In this document: one piece after another, positions 24,229-35,454 of the stretch
How the letters are laid out: each line of letters starts with the position of its first letter
Numbering within the stretch: the first letter of the stretch is position 1
Assembly: GCA_003254905.1 (NCBI GenBank)
Contig: QANU01048949.1
Coordinates: 229,176 to 293,175 of the forward strand
Source of the DNA: Nissolia schottii
Taxonomy: Eukaryota > Streptophyta > Magnoliopsida > Fabales > Fabaceae
DNA: 64,000 bases
Reading direction: 5' to 3'
The notes under the pieces: model-generated
Seen by the model: the letters and a program-made list of their open reading frames with translations, nothing else
Told to the model about the DNA's origin: nothing
The model's database searches: none
Made by a program: the position numbers and the translations under genes

Positions 24229-25329
24229 ATGATGATGGTGATGGATGGAGAAATCAAAAGCTTGATCATGGTATGGGCGGTGGCAATGGGATCACTGTGC
24301 TACTGCCACGCAGTGGGGAAGCTTGTCCCCAAAGGAGGCGCACAGAGGCTGGTGGCCCTCTCCCCAGCCATAGCCCTGGTGTTCCTCCAACCACTCAGCC
24401 TGACCTCCATCCACCTCGGGGGGCCCACTTCGTTCTTCCTCAGCTGGCTCTCCACCTTCAAGCTCCTCCTCTTCGCCTTCAACAAAGGCCCCCTCTCCTC
24501 CACCAACCCCCCTCTGCCCCTCCTCCTCTTCCTCCCCCTCGCCTCCCTACCCATCAAAATCCAACACCAAGCCCCAAACACCACTCCTCCCGAAACTAGC
24601 AGCAACAACAAACCATGGCGCCTCAGATACGCCGTCATAGCCATCATATTCGCCTCTTGCCCTCGTATCTACGAATTCAAAGAGAATTTCCATCCAGCCT
24701 TCACCTTGTTCCTCTACAGCGTCCACATGTACACCGGCATAGAGATTCTCCTCGCAATTGCCTCAGCGGCGGCCAGCAGATTCCTTAACCGCATTCAGTT
24801 AGAGCCGCAGTTCGACGAGCCGTACCTCAGCACCTCGCTGCAGGACTTCTGGGGGAGGAGGTGGAACATCGCCGTCAACCGTATCCTGCACCCGACCGTA
24901 TACGATCCGGTTGTTAGGGCCTCGACCCGCGTGATGGGGAGGGAGTGGGCCCCAGTCCCTGCGGTTATTGCCACTTTTGCGGTCTCCGGGTTGATGCACG
25001 AGCTTGTCTTCTACTGCTTCAAGAGGGAGGCGCCCACGTGGGAGGCGTGGGAGCCCTCGTGGGACTCCATGTGCTTCTTCCTGCTCCACGGGGCGTGCTT
25101 GGCTCTCGAGATTTCCCTCAAGAAGGCCTTCGGAGCCAAGTGGCGCCTGCCCCGCGCGCTCTCCACGCCGCTCACCGTGGCCTTCGTCGTTTCCACTGGG
25201 CTGTGGCTCTTCGTACCGGCGCTTGTTCGGTCCGGCGCCTTCGTCAAGGCCAAGAAGGAGTCTCTTGCTTTCTTCCAGTTCTTGGAGAATGCTTACCATG
25301 TATGTTCTCCGGAGATGATCACGACGTGA
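24229..25329 (+). CDS. Wax synthase family acyltransferase (MBOAT-like, long-chain-alcohol O-fatty-acyltransferase)
   Basis: Single exon, 366 aa. The family makes wax esters from fatty acyl-CoA and long-chain alcohols in the ER membrane (jojoba wax synthase type). Visible features are multiple hydrophobic segments; HLGGPTSFFLSWLSTFKLLLFAF (about 62-84); LEPQFDEPYLSTSLQDFWGRRWN (about 191-213), a family hallmark; and SGLMHELVFY with the conserved candidate catalytic His257. Four ATGs cluster at the start. MDGEIK at 24241 matches the start of the pseudogene (MEGEIS), so that is the likelier true start; the longest frame is reported. The gene is much more GC-rich than its flanks, partly from C-ending codons. 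Plant wax synthases occur as tandem families and some acylate other alcohols, so the substrate is inferred. Confidence 0.92.
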   Translation: MMMVMDGEIKSLIMVWAVAMGSLCYCHAVGKLVPKGGAQRLVALSPAIALVFLQPLSLTSIHLGGPTSFFLSWLSTFKLLLFAFNKGPLSSTNPPLPLLLFLPLASLPIKIQHQAPNTTPPETSSNNKPWRLRYAVIAIIFASCPRIYEFKENFHPAFTLFLYSVHMYTGIEILLAIASAAASRFLNRIQLEPQFDEPYLSTSLQDFWGRRWNIAVNRILHPTVYDPVVRASTRVMGREWAPVPAVIATFAVSGLMHELVFYCFKREAPTWEAWEPSWDSMCFFLLHGACLALEISLKKAFGAKWRLPRALSTPLTVAFVVSTGLWLFVPALVRSGAFVKAKKESLAFFQFLENAYHVCSPEMITT

Positions 25330-26342
25330 ATATTAATGCAGTTTCAACGGAAATTAATAATCAATAAATGAATGGGTATAATTTATAATGGGTTTTCCTG
25401 TTTTTCATGTTCGAGCTAGATCGATCTTGGATTTATTTATATCATAGACTCATCAATTAGGCTAAGTAAATTTGACAAAACATATCTATTCAATGCAAAA
25501 TTAATAATGAACCGACCTACGTATGAGCATTGTTAAAATATTCATATAAAAGAATTGAACTGTTCAATTTTCAACGTACCTCTCCAAAATGGGCTACCAT
25601 TGTTCCACGCACCTCCGCGGATCACTATAGAATTTTTGGGACTGTAAACTTCTTCTTTTTTCTTTCTTTAATTACCAACTCCAAGTCTACGAAATTTTCC
25701 TGCGGTACGTGGTCTCTTTCAGCAATTTGATATGTTGTATCATTGTTGAAGTATATATTTTTGTGAACAAGTTGTATTTGTCCAAATTTTGTTATGAGTT
25801 CTATGTGATTTTTCAACTCTATGAGTGTATCTTGCCTTACAACATTAGAATGAGAGGAAGGGAAAAATCTATCCTCCACCACGAGGAAATTGATTTACAC
25901 TCCTCGAATGGGGATTTTCCACGCCTTTTAATAATGAAAAAAACTGTTAGATGTTAAAAAGTATGAGCAAATTTGACACGGCACGATGATATGAAAAGAA
26001 AGATTGTTATTTAATCTAACTTTTTCCGCCGCGAGTAGGGAAGAGTAACGAATCTAACATGATAAACACTTTATTCAATTAAATATTATTCATCATTAAA
26101 AATATTTGATTTTTTTCATTACTTAAAAACTTATTTAATTATTTACATAATATAATTTAATTGGATAATAGTGTAAAATAACTTTACACTCATAGATATC
26201 CAAATATTTCATTCTACTTGCATGATCTTTCACGTAGCCAATTATATTTATTTATGTGTTAGTATACAATTAAATGACAATTATCAAAATTTAACATTAT
26301 AAGTGCATTCCAATTGAATCTAATAATTCTTACCAATACATT
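25330..26342. other. Wax synthase 3' flank
   Basis: AT-rich sequence that includes the probable 3' UTR. No gene is supported. Confidence 0.5.
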
Positions 26343-26729
26343 GGTGATTTCTCACTTACCCTAAGAGATAAATACCACATGTTACTTAATTTATCAAATT
26401 TTGATAATTTTTACAGTTAAATTCATTAAATTTTGTTATTATTTCATGTTCTATATAATTGTAATAAATTTTTTTAGTCAAATCATTGAAATAACCAACT
26501 TATAAGAAGTGTAGAGATTTGCGGATCATTTGAGCTTATGATGTATAACTCTACAAATATTGCATTGAAAAGTATAAATTTATCACATTAGATCATATAA
26601 TCCATCAATATGCCATATTAAATCATGAAATGATAATAAAATTTGATGAATTTAATTATAAAAATTATTAAAAAATGATAAATTAAGTAACATGTGATAT
26701 TTATCATATGAGATCGTTGAGAAACCACC
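26343..26729. mobile_element. MITE copy 2, long terminal inverted repeats
   Basis: About 387 bp. The left arm starts GGTGATTTCTC and the right arm, read on the other strand, starts GGTGGTTTCTC. The two arms remain alignable for over 100 bases (for example ACATGTTACTTAATTTATC in both). The interior matches MITE copy 1 at 18586-18943. No convincing target duplication is visible, and the inverted similarity may extend a few bases beyond these ends (AATACA). Confidence 0.82.
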
Positions 26730-27354
26730 ATTGTATTTTGCTAACAAATTCAAATTGGTTAAAAAAGTTAAAAGGAGGAAATTTAAACTTTTGAAGCATT
26801 AAATGTTATTAAAAACACACAAATATAAATTATTTTTTTATGTAAAATTACTATTTATACTTTCTTAAAAAGTGTCAGACTGACACTGGTTAGCAAAATC
26901 CGTGAAATTTTGTCAAATTTCACCACAATTAAAATACAATTCTCTTGGATAAAAAAAAACAAATTTTTTGTTGTGAGTGAATGTAACATCCTATCGTTCA
27001 GCTCGAGTAGCCCAATCCAATCAACCAGCATCATATTAGCCCAAGTCCACCTGAGCTGGTCGCCTCTCATAGCAGTGTTAATGGAATGAAATGACGAAAA
27101 CGCACTAAGAAATGAAAATACCAATAAAGGGACGAATGAGTAATGACCAAGATCGGGGAATCATGAATGGATTCAGCGTTGTCTTAGATAATTAGAAACG
27201 GTGGTGCGCGCCGTTGAGTTGAAAATATTGTAAGCTGTGCGCCAAAAATTGCAATTAAATTAAATTTACAGAGAATGAAACCCTAGACACTCGCTCCGTT
27301 TCCTGTGAATCGGTGTGTTTGTTTGCTGGGAAAGAAAATCTTGGGAGACGGAAA
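26730..27354. promoter_or_regulatory. TFIIF-alpha upstream region
   Basis: Spacer holding the promoter and 5' UTR of the TFIIF-alpha gene. No specific element was assigned. Confidence 0.4.
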
Positions 27355-29894
27355 ATGTCGATGGATCTGCTTTTGAAGCCGTCGTGTGGTGGATGTGGAT
27401 CAACCGCCGATCTCTACGGAAGCAATTGCAAGCACATGACTCTTTGCTTGAGCTGCGGCAAGACCATGGCGGAGAACAAGGCCAAATGCTTCGACTGTGG
27501 CACCGCCATCACCCGCTTGATTCGAGTTCGTTTTCTCTACTTATCATCAATCCCCCCGTGCCGCTCTTCATTTTAACTCCAATTATCGATTCACGCTAAA
27601 TTAAACATTTCGTTTAATCGCCTTTGGCTAACTATACAATATAATTGGAAATCCCGATGGCATTATAATTTCCTTCACTTTGTTTCTGTCATTAGGAGAT
27701 TGGTGTAACTAGTAAATCCAATTTAACTTCAAGATTCTTTTGTTTATTGAAAAGCTTTGCCAGAACTAGTGTCGCTTGTTATTGTTTCTTGGAAGCAGAT
27801 GGTCAATGTTTTTTGTTTTTATCTTTTTATGACAGGAATATAATGTTCGTGCAAGCACTAGCAATGAGAAAAACTACTTCATTGGAAGATTTGTGTCCGG
27901 GTTGCCTGATTTTTCAAAGAAGAAAAGTGCCGAAAACAAGTGGTCCCTCCAGAAGGATGGACTACAGAGCCGCCAACTTACTGATGCTTTGCGGGTATTG
28001 AATCTATCCTTTAATCTTCGCCATGGCAGCTTCACATGTTAGTAAGTCTAAAGGTAGTGCTTGAGCACCCAATTTTGCCAAGGAAACGTCATCTGAAAAG
28101 TATTCAACATTTAGTACTGCGCACATTGTTATCTTATACTAATAAACACGTGACACATTATGCTCTATATGGACTGTTTTCAGGCAATGTTAAAAGATGC
28201 ACTATCATAAATTCATAATACCATATGTGAGTGGAAGTGGAAGTGTGTAATTGCCAATAAATTGTGTTGGATCGTAATACCATATGCTTATTTTCGTCAT
28301 CCTGGAATGGAAGTGTGTAATTGCTAATAAATTGTGTTGGATCACAATACCATATGCTTATTTTCTGCATAATTGCTTATTGCATGACATAGGAAAAGTT
28401 CAAGAACAAGCCTTGGCTCTTGGAGGATGAAACAGGCCAGTCCCAATACCAGGGTATTCTAGAAGGTGCACCATCAGCTACATATTACCTTCTTATGATG
28501 GAAAGGAAGGAGTTTGTTGCCATTCCTGCTGGTTCTTGGTATGCTTATCTTGTACAGTGATAAGGATTGTGTTTTTCTGAGAATTTTCCTGTGGTTTTAG
28601 CATTTTTTCCCCTCTTCCTTGCTTGGGATTCTTTTCTTTCTCTCTTTTTATTGCACTTGCTTGTCGGTGATGGTAGGCAGATTTGTGACACGGCATGGTC
28701 TTTTTTATTCTTTTAAGGTACAACTTTAACAAGGTTGCTCAATATAAGCAATTGACTTTGGAGGAAGCAGAAGAGAAAATGAAGAACAGAAAGAAAACTG
28801 CTGATGGATATGAAAGATGGATGATGAAAGCAGCAAATAATGGACCTGCTGCATTTGGCGAACGTATAAAACTTGAGGACAAGGAAAGCACTGTGGGTGG
28901 AGGAAAGAGCCGTAAAAAGACTAGTGATGAGGATGAAGGTCATGTCTCAGATAAGGGAGATGAGGATGAAGAGGAGGAGGCAGCTAGGAAGAATAGACTT
29001 GGACTTAATAAAAGAGGTGGTGATGATGATGAAGAAGGTCCAAGAGGAGGAGACCTTGATCAGGACGACGATGATATTGAGAAGGGTAAGTTGATATTGA
29101 CAAAGTTATTATTTTACTTATGGTTAGTTTTATGCAGTGATACGAAGCAATCTTTTTAGTTTACACACCAGCCTCCTTTGAGTCCTATAATCTCCATTTT
29201 TTGTTTCTCCCTTGATTGCTTCATTGTTTTTATGTGTATGCGTAGTGGAGGATATATCTTAGATAGTAAAATGCCAAATGAAATTGACTGTTAACTAAGT
29301 GAATCAAATTTAGGGAGTTGAGGTTTCATATGGATTGTGTTTAGGCATTTATTTTAGCCTTAGATGGAGTTGATGGTTTAACTAGAGAAAGAGAACACAA
29401 GAAGCTTATCACTACCAGTCTACCAGTGTGGATTGTTAATTTTACACCATGACTAATAAGTATGACTATTGAGCTGGTGGTCTGTGGGGGTGTATTTTAT
29501 TATTGGCATCTTTTGCTAGGATGGCTGCATTCTGTTCAAGTATTTAAGTTTAATTTCGCATATAGAAGGCATTAATGGAATTACTTTCTTTTTTTTCTTT
29601 AATAGTTTATATGCTTATTCTTTCTGCTAGTTATACTTATACATATCTTTTAGGCGATGACTGGGAGCACGAAGAGATTTTCACTGATGATGATGAAGCT
29701 GTTGGCAATGATCCAGAGGAAAGGGAAGATTTGGCTCCTGAAGTTCCTGCTCCTCCTGAAATCAAGCAGGCTAGTTTCTTGTTCCATAAACACTTTTTTG
29801 ATATAGAAGTTGGATGTTCTACTGATGGTCTTTGTCAATGTGTTGTAGCTACTTAGCTACTTTCAAAATTGGTTTTGATATATATATGTATATA

Positions 29895-29937
<43 letters not shown>

Positions 29938-32900
29938 GATGACTCTGATGAGAAGGGTTATTATATATAAGAGTGAGAGTAGTGAATCTTGGCCATTAGA
30001 TCTTATATGAATGGTCAAGATTAGAACATAAAAGTCGTGACTTTTTAAGTGATCATATGACATCCTCATAACTTCTAATCTTGATCATTCATGTAGGATC
30101 CAATGGCTAAGATTCACTCCTCTTAGTCTTATATATAATAACCCCTCTCATTCGAGTCATCCCCATGCTTTGAAGGTCATACATTTGCAAGAGCCAACCA
30201 TTATCTTCCAACATAAAATCACTAATGATTGTCTTCCATGTTAGCTCAAACTCTTCTGCAGATTATGAATTCCAAACACAAGACTTAAAATGACTATTAA
30301 AAGCACCATTGGCATTTAAGGGAACACCCACCTTTTCTGAAACTTTTTTCATAATATGCCACATGCAAAATCTATGAGAAGAACCATAAAACACTTGCTC
30401 TATTGCGACCTTCAAAGTCGGGTCTTGATCTGTTGTGCTCATAGTAGGTTTATGTCCTCCCATTGCTTTCAAAAAAGTTTCAAACAACCAGGCAAATGAA
30501 TCTATTTTTTCATCTGCTAAGAAGGCCAAACAAATTGTTATACTTTGTGGGTGATGATTTATGCCAATAAAAGGTGCGAAAATCATGCAATACTTATTTG
30601 TATTGTATGTAGTATCAAATGAAACTACATCTCCAAATAAAGAGTAATTCTTCCGTCAAATGCCATCCGCCCAAAACACATATTTTAGCTTTCTCTCTTC
30701 ATTAACCTCGTAGTCATAATAAAAAGAAAGATTTATCTCATGCTTTCGTCTAAAATTATCAATAAACAAATGTGCATCAGAGTCTTTGATCAAAGACTTA
30801 AAATCCCTTGAGCAATTTTTGAGATCACTTCGTTTGCACCCTATATTTTCATATCCACCAACGTGCTCTTTCAACAACTGATAAGCTTTTGAAGCCCCCA
30901 CATTTGCTTTGCTATAGGAAAACAATAAGTTCTTATGCACATTGGTTACACTCCTTGACGACTTTAGGAATTGTCTTTTTGTAGGCGTGGCTAGTGCATG
31001 TGTATGTCCTTCATGAAATTGTTTAATCTCACACTTTCCTTCTGTTGTCCTCTTGAATATAATCCTTGCTCTACACCCCTCCCTTGTTAGTTTTCTTCTT
31101 CTAGTTTTAGGCAAGTCTTTTTCATCAACTAACAATTCAGTCTTGTCTACTTTTTTTTGAACTTTGAAGCCTTCTTTTGAGCATAAAAAATACTTCCACT
31201 GTACACAACCATCTTTATCTGTTGTTTGAGATGAGTTGCGCATACTAAATCCAACAGAATGAGCATACCTTTTATAGAAATCTCCACCTTCTTCAAAGGT
31301 ATCCAATATCTAGCCAATGATAGGTTTCAAGTCATGATCGCATTCAGGAATCCACTCATCCATTGTAGTGTCTGGACAGTATGAATGATTTGATGGTGTA
31401 GTAAAATCAAGTTCATCATCACCAATCTCCATAAAAAAAATTATTCCTAGTAAATAAGAGACTCATATGAATTAATATATTACAAGTAAAGTAAATTAAT
31501 AAATAATAAATTAATAATAAACTACATCTTTATTAACCCTAGCACATGCCTTTTTTGTTTGTATTGCTTCTGTTTGTCACGGGAACCAAACAGAAACGAA
31601 GAACCCCAAATTCAGTTCACCTCACATGAACCAGGTAAACTTTCCCTGACAAAATTGATAACCTCCTCAGTGAGTTTGAAATTAGCAATGAATCTTATGC
31701 CTTCTTCCAAACCAGCAAAGACAGTACACTCTCCACCAAAGGGGTTCTTTCGACAATACAAATTGAGCCTGAAATCAAATTACAAACGATTCTTCTCACA
31801 AATTAAAAATGAATAATTGGGGGTTAATTAAAAATCAATTTTAAAAAAAATGAGTGGACAGATGGGAAGAGGAAGAAAACGGTGAGAATGAAGACGGCAA
31901 GAGGCAGTGGCTCAACGCACGCAGGAGGCGCGACAGACACAGGTGGAGGCGCGGTGCGGCGCTGCTTGGAGACAAGACAGAGCAAAGACGGTGAGAATGA
32001 AAACGGCGAGAGGACACGGAAGGAGAGAGAAGGGAGCCGAATGAATTGTTATTTGTTAGTGTGGGCACGTGACTTTCCCATTAAGTTTGTTATAATCTCA
32101 GCCATCTATTTAAATCTAATGGTTAAGATTTCATTCTCACCTTCTCATATAAAGATGTCATTCTTACCTGAACCATCCCCTATATATATATTGTATGGAT
32201 TTATTTTGGATTTAAAATTGATTTTGATTATATAGCCACTCTTGCAGAGGCTATATTCACAGCGGATAAATAAATCTTTGTGACAATTAGAAGAAAGTTA
32301 GCTTAAATTCAGAAAATAATTTTCTTGGTGAAAAAAAAACCTTAAAGATAAATCATCCAATGTCAGGAGTTGGCTGAAAGTGTACCTTAAAGATAACTTG
32401 TAAAGAAAATTCACCTGAAAGTGTACCTTCACAGAGCAGCCTTTTTAGTGACTCCACAGCATTAGAATGTCAGGAGTTGGCTGAAAATAAAAGAGGGGGG
32501 GGGGGGTTCATGTTTTACTGTTTTTTTATTTTATTTTATTTTTAATTTCATAAATGCCTTGGTTTCCTTTTTTTTTGGACGAGCAGTGCTTTGGTTTCCT
32601 ACTTACATGGATGTATGCTGTATCCATTCAGCCTTTTTCTGATGTTCTTATTAGGTTCTATGATATTCTACTCTCTTCTCGTTTACTTTTCAGCCCAGTT
32701 TTAGGAACTAACCCTCTTGACATGCATCCTTTTAACTATTATATAGAAAAGTACTGGTCAGGAAATTGCAAATGTGATTTTTGTAGTAGTGAGGATTTAG
32801 TCCTTCCTCATTGATTTTTTTATTTTATTTTGCAATTTTAGGATGAAGATGACGAGGATGAAGATAATGAAGAGGGTGGAGGTCTTAGTAAATCTGGGAA

Positions 32901-34699
32901 AGAGCTGAAGATGCTGCTTGGACGAGCTGGTGGTATGAACGAATCTGATGCTGAGGATGATGACGATGATGAAGATGTATGGATTTTCTTCCTTATCTTC
33001 CTTTTTCCGCTTCTCTGTTAATTTATTTATTTTGCTAGATGCACCTGTAATTGTTCCGTTGCTCTTTGTGCCGCTAATAAAGTGAAAGATAAATATAGCT
33101 TAGTGCAAAGTATAATTTCTTGTTACTTCTCTAAGAGGGAAAAGGGCCTTATCCAAGCTTGGGTTTCATTTTAATTGTACTAAATCTTGCGTATGGTAAT
33201 ATGGTTGAATTGAACTAGACTCTGTATTTTTTTCATCCATTAATTAGTCAGTTTGTCTTGTCTAGATGGATGATGAGGTTGGCATTCCTCCCGTGACTGC
33301 TCCAAAGCAGAAAGATGCACCGAAGGAAGAACCTGCTGAAAACAGTCCTTTAAAACCTGCAGCAGCAGGAACTGCTCGGGGAACTCCATCTACTTCAAAG
33401 TCTTCAAAGGGGAAGAGGAAGTTAAATGAGGAGCCAAAAGCATCTAATGGTGCACCGCCAAAGAAGGTGAAAACAGAAAATGTATGTCATTTGATTTTTT
33501 TGAGCTTGATATTATGGCCCTTTGTTGTATTAGTTTATTTCGACCCTCAGTCAAAATGCTTTTAAGTGTCATTAATCATGTGTTGCCACATATTTAAAAG
33601 AGTTTGGCTATGGTAGTTGTATAATAATCACTACTTAGGAAGTCAAACACTTCAAATGGTGTGGCATCACATTATTTGATGATATATATATATAATAATA
33701 ATTAAAAAAAAACACATACTAGTTTACCTTCTCATAAAATTTAGCTGCTTGGTACTTAGATTGGTTCTTGAAAATGCAGAACTGATTAATTATGTCAGTC
33801 TTAGCTTGTTTTGATGCTTATAAATGGGATGTTCAACACTTTACTTTGAAATCTCTTTATATTGGGTTTCCTACTGTTGTTACTGACAATTTTCATCCTC
33901 CCCATCCAATTGAAATAGGAACCAAAATCAACTGTCAAAGAAGAAAATGGGTCTGCATCTAAAAATAATGCTCCTCCAAAGGGGACCACACCAACACCAT
34001 CATCAAAAGCAGGGTCTTCAACCACTGCATCTGGACCCGTGAGCGAGGAGGAAATCAGGGCTGTTTTAATGCAAAAGACTCCAGTGACCACGCAAGATCT
34101 TGTAGCCAAATTTAAAGCAAGATTAAGATCTCAAGAGGTAAGCTCTTCCAAAATATCTTAAGATCTTGAAGCTGCTTTTGTTTGCTTAGCCGTTCTTGTA
34201 AGTTATATAGCTAATGTTTGTATACTGCATCCCAATATGTTCTGTTATCTTAAATGCATTCTAGTCAAATTTATATCCTTAAAAGCGTAGTTGTTTCTCA
34301 CATTAGGTAGAGCTAACATTAATTTTTTGGGGGTAAACTTATAATACTATTCATTATGAATTTGGGACTGGATAGTGTCAGAATAAAGTGATACACCAAC
34401 TAACAATATATGGTAATTTGGGGGATAATTGTCTCGTTCCATCAGTTGGATATCTGAGGTCTGGACTATGTATATGTAAGAATAAGAATGTTTGTTGCAC
34501 CTTGATGCCACAGAAGGGGTAACGGGAGATGAAATTTTAGGATAGTGTTTTTGTTTATTATCTACGAAGGTTGAATATACACCTTGTGCTTCTTTTTCAT
34601 GTGCAGGATAAAAAGGCATTTGCAGAGATCCTGAAGAGAATCTCTAAGATACAGAAGACTTCTAATGGATCCAGTTATGTTATCTTAAGAGATAGGTGA
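27355..34699 (+). CDS. Transcription initiation factor IIF subunit alpha (RAP74)
   Basis: Nine exons (27355-27525, 27836-27994, 28393-28538, 28718-29085, 29654-29769, 32842-32976, 33266-33481, 33919-34137, 34607-34699) give 540 aa in continuous frame. TFIIF binds RNA polymerase II and helps initiation, start-site selection and elongation. The N-terminus has the plant-type Cys-rich knuckles (CGGCG, CLSCGK, CFDCG). The TFIIF-alpha dimerisation and winged part follows (NYFIGRFVSGLPDF, WLLEDETGQSQYQG, YYLLMMERKEFVAIPAGSWYNF). A long acidic charged middle comes next. The C-terminal winged helix, SEEEIRAVLMQKTPVTTQDL to YVILRDR (about 475-540), binds the CTD phosphatase FCP1 in other species. Intron 5 (29770-32841) begins GC rather than GT and contains a decayed MULE. 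The start is MSMDLLLKPSCGGCG; an in-frame ATG also exists at 27361 and one upstream at 27313. Confidence 0.94.
29891..29934. repeat. (TG)n(TA)n microsatellite at the MULE insertion site
   Basis: Alternating TG then TA repeats immediately precede the MULE terminus at 29935, and TATATATA resumes after its other end at 32181. The element therefore inserted into, or its target duplication lies within, a TA microsatellite. Confidence 0.85.
29935..30164. repeat. 230-bp fold-back at the left end of the MULE
   Basis: GGGGATGACTC at the left and GAGTCATCCCC at the right bound an imperfect palindrome whose arms pair for about 100 bases (for example GGGTTATTATATATAAGA with TCTTATATATAATAACCC). No target duplication flanks this part alone. 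It therefore looks like an inverted duplication of the MULE end replacing the transposase C-terminus, not a separate insertion. Confidence 0.8.
30165..31432 (-). pseudogene. FAR1-domain MULE transposase, truncated with stops
   Basis: The frame begins MEIGDDELDF at 31432. A FAR1 DNA-binding domain follows (FYKRYAHSVGFSMRN, CRARIIFK, FHEGHTHAL). The MULE transposase part has FGDVVSFDTTYNTNKY, FAPFIGINHH, FAWLFETFLKAMGG, TDQDPTLKVAIEQVF and HRFCMWHI. In-frame stops occur near 31310, at 30656-30658 and near 30262. The protein then ends abruptly at the fold-back at 30164, so the C-terminal part is gone. FAR1/FHY3 regulators derive from such transposases, but this copy is dead. Confidence 0.9.
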
Positions 34700-35454
34700 G
34701 GATGAATTACTGTTTGATTGATTGTGCTTGAACAATTGATCAATAAAATGAAAAGCTGTTACTCCCTCATCGCTTTGTGATTTTAGCCCCACTCAAAACC
34801 CCCAGAAAACAAAGGGGGCGGAGAGCGGGAGGCTGTTCTAACTTTTGTTATTTGTGAATTGAGACTATTCAGTGTGTAATTTCATTGTTCAGCAGTGTGT
34901 CATACATTACCATGTACCAAAAAACTGTCATACATGACCAACTCTTGAAATTGTTATAAAAGCAAATGACAGAAGGAGGAAGAAGCAATGTAGTGGGCCC
35001 CGCAGGTTCACGTTTTGGAGAATTATAGCGTTCTTCTATATTTCCCCCCCTCCCCCATGTGTTGTGTTTTTAGCAGACGGAGAATTTTCCAAATAAGATA
35101 AATCACCACATGATTGTGGTATTTAACCCTTTGTAAAAACCAGATTGGGGCATTCTTCAACTCGCGTTACTACTTGAATTGTGTAACAAATAATTCCAAT
35201 TACTCAAAATAAAATGAGAATCTTTATATGAAAAAACAGTGCTATTTTATACTGAAGTATGAAGCATGCAAACAGGCAGCTTCGTCTCGATTGAAATGCA
35301 TCACAGTTAAAGCTTATTCTATGTGTGAAATCCAGCTATATATTTGCTATAAATTTTTACCTTACATATAATCTATATAGTAACTAACTTGCGACAGGAG
35401 AAGATAGTGCTTCTTCAGACATGCACATTTGGAAGGCATGTGACGATTAACGGA
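34700..35454. other. 3' flanks of convergent genes
   Basis: It contains the probable 3' UTRs of TFIIF-alpha (+) and the unknown minus-strand gene. No other gene is seen. Confidence 0.5.

Larger units (their letters stand above)
29935..32180 (-). mobile_element. Decayed FAR1-type MULE in TFIIF-alpha intron 5
   Basis: The 2.2-kb element begins GGGGATGACTC and ends CATCCCC. The two ends are inverted and share GGGGATG plus looser similarity inward, including CCATTAGAT. TATATATA flanks both sides. It carries a minus-strand FAR1/MULE transposase remnant. The left end is unusual because its first 230 bases form a fold-back. The whole sits within the large intron of an otherwise intact gene. Confidence 0.85.

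Noticed and set aside
24273..25367. Long overlapping frames on both strands of the wax synthase
   Set aside because: They are shadows caused by high GC; only the 366-codon frame has family motifs.
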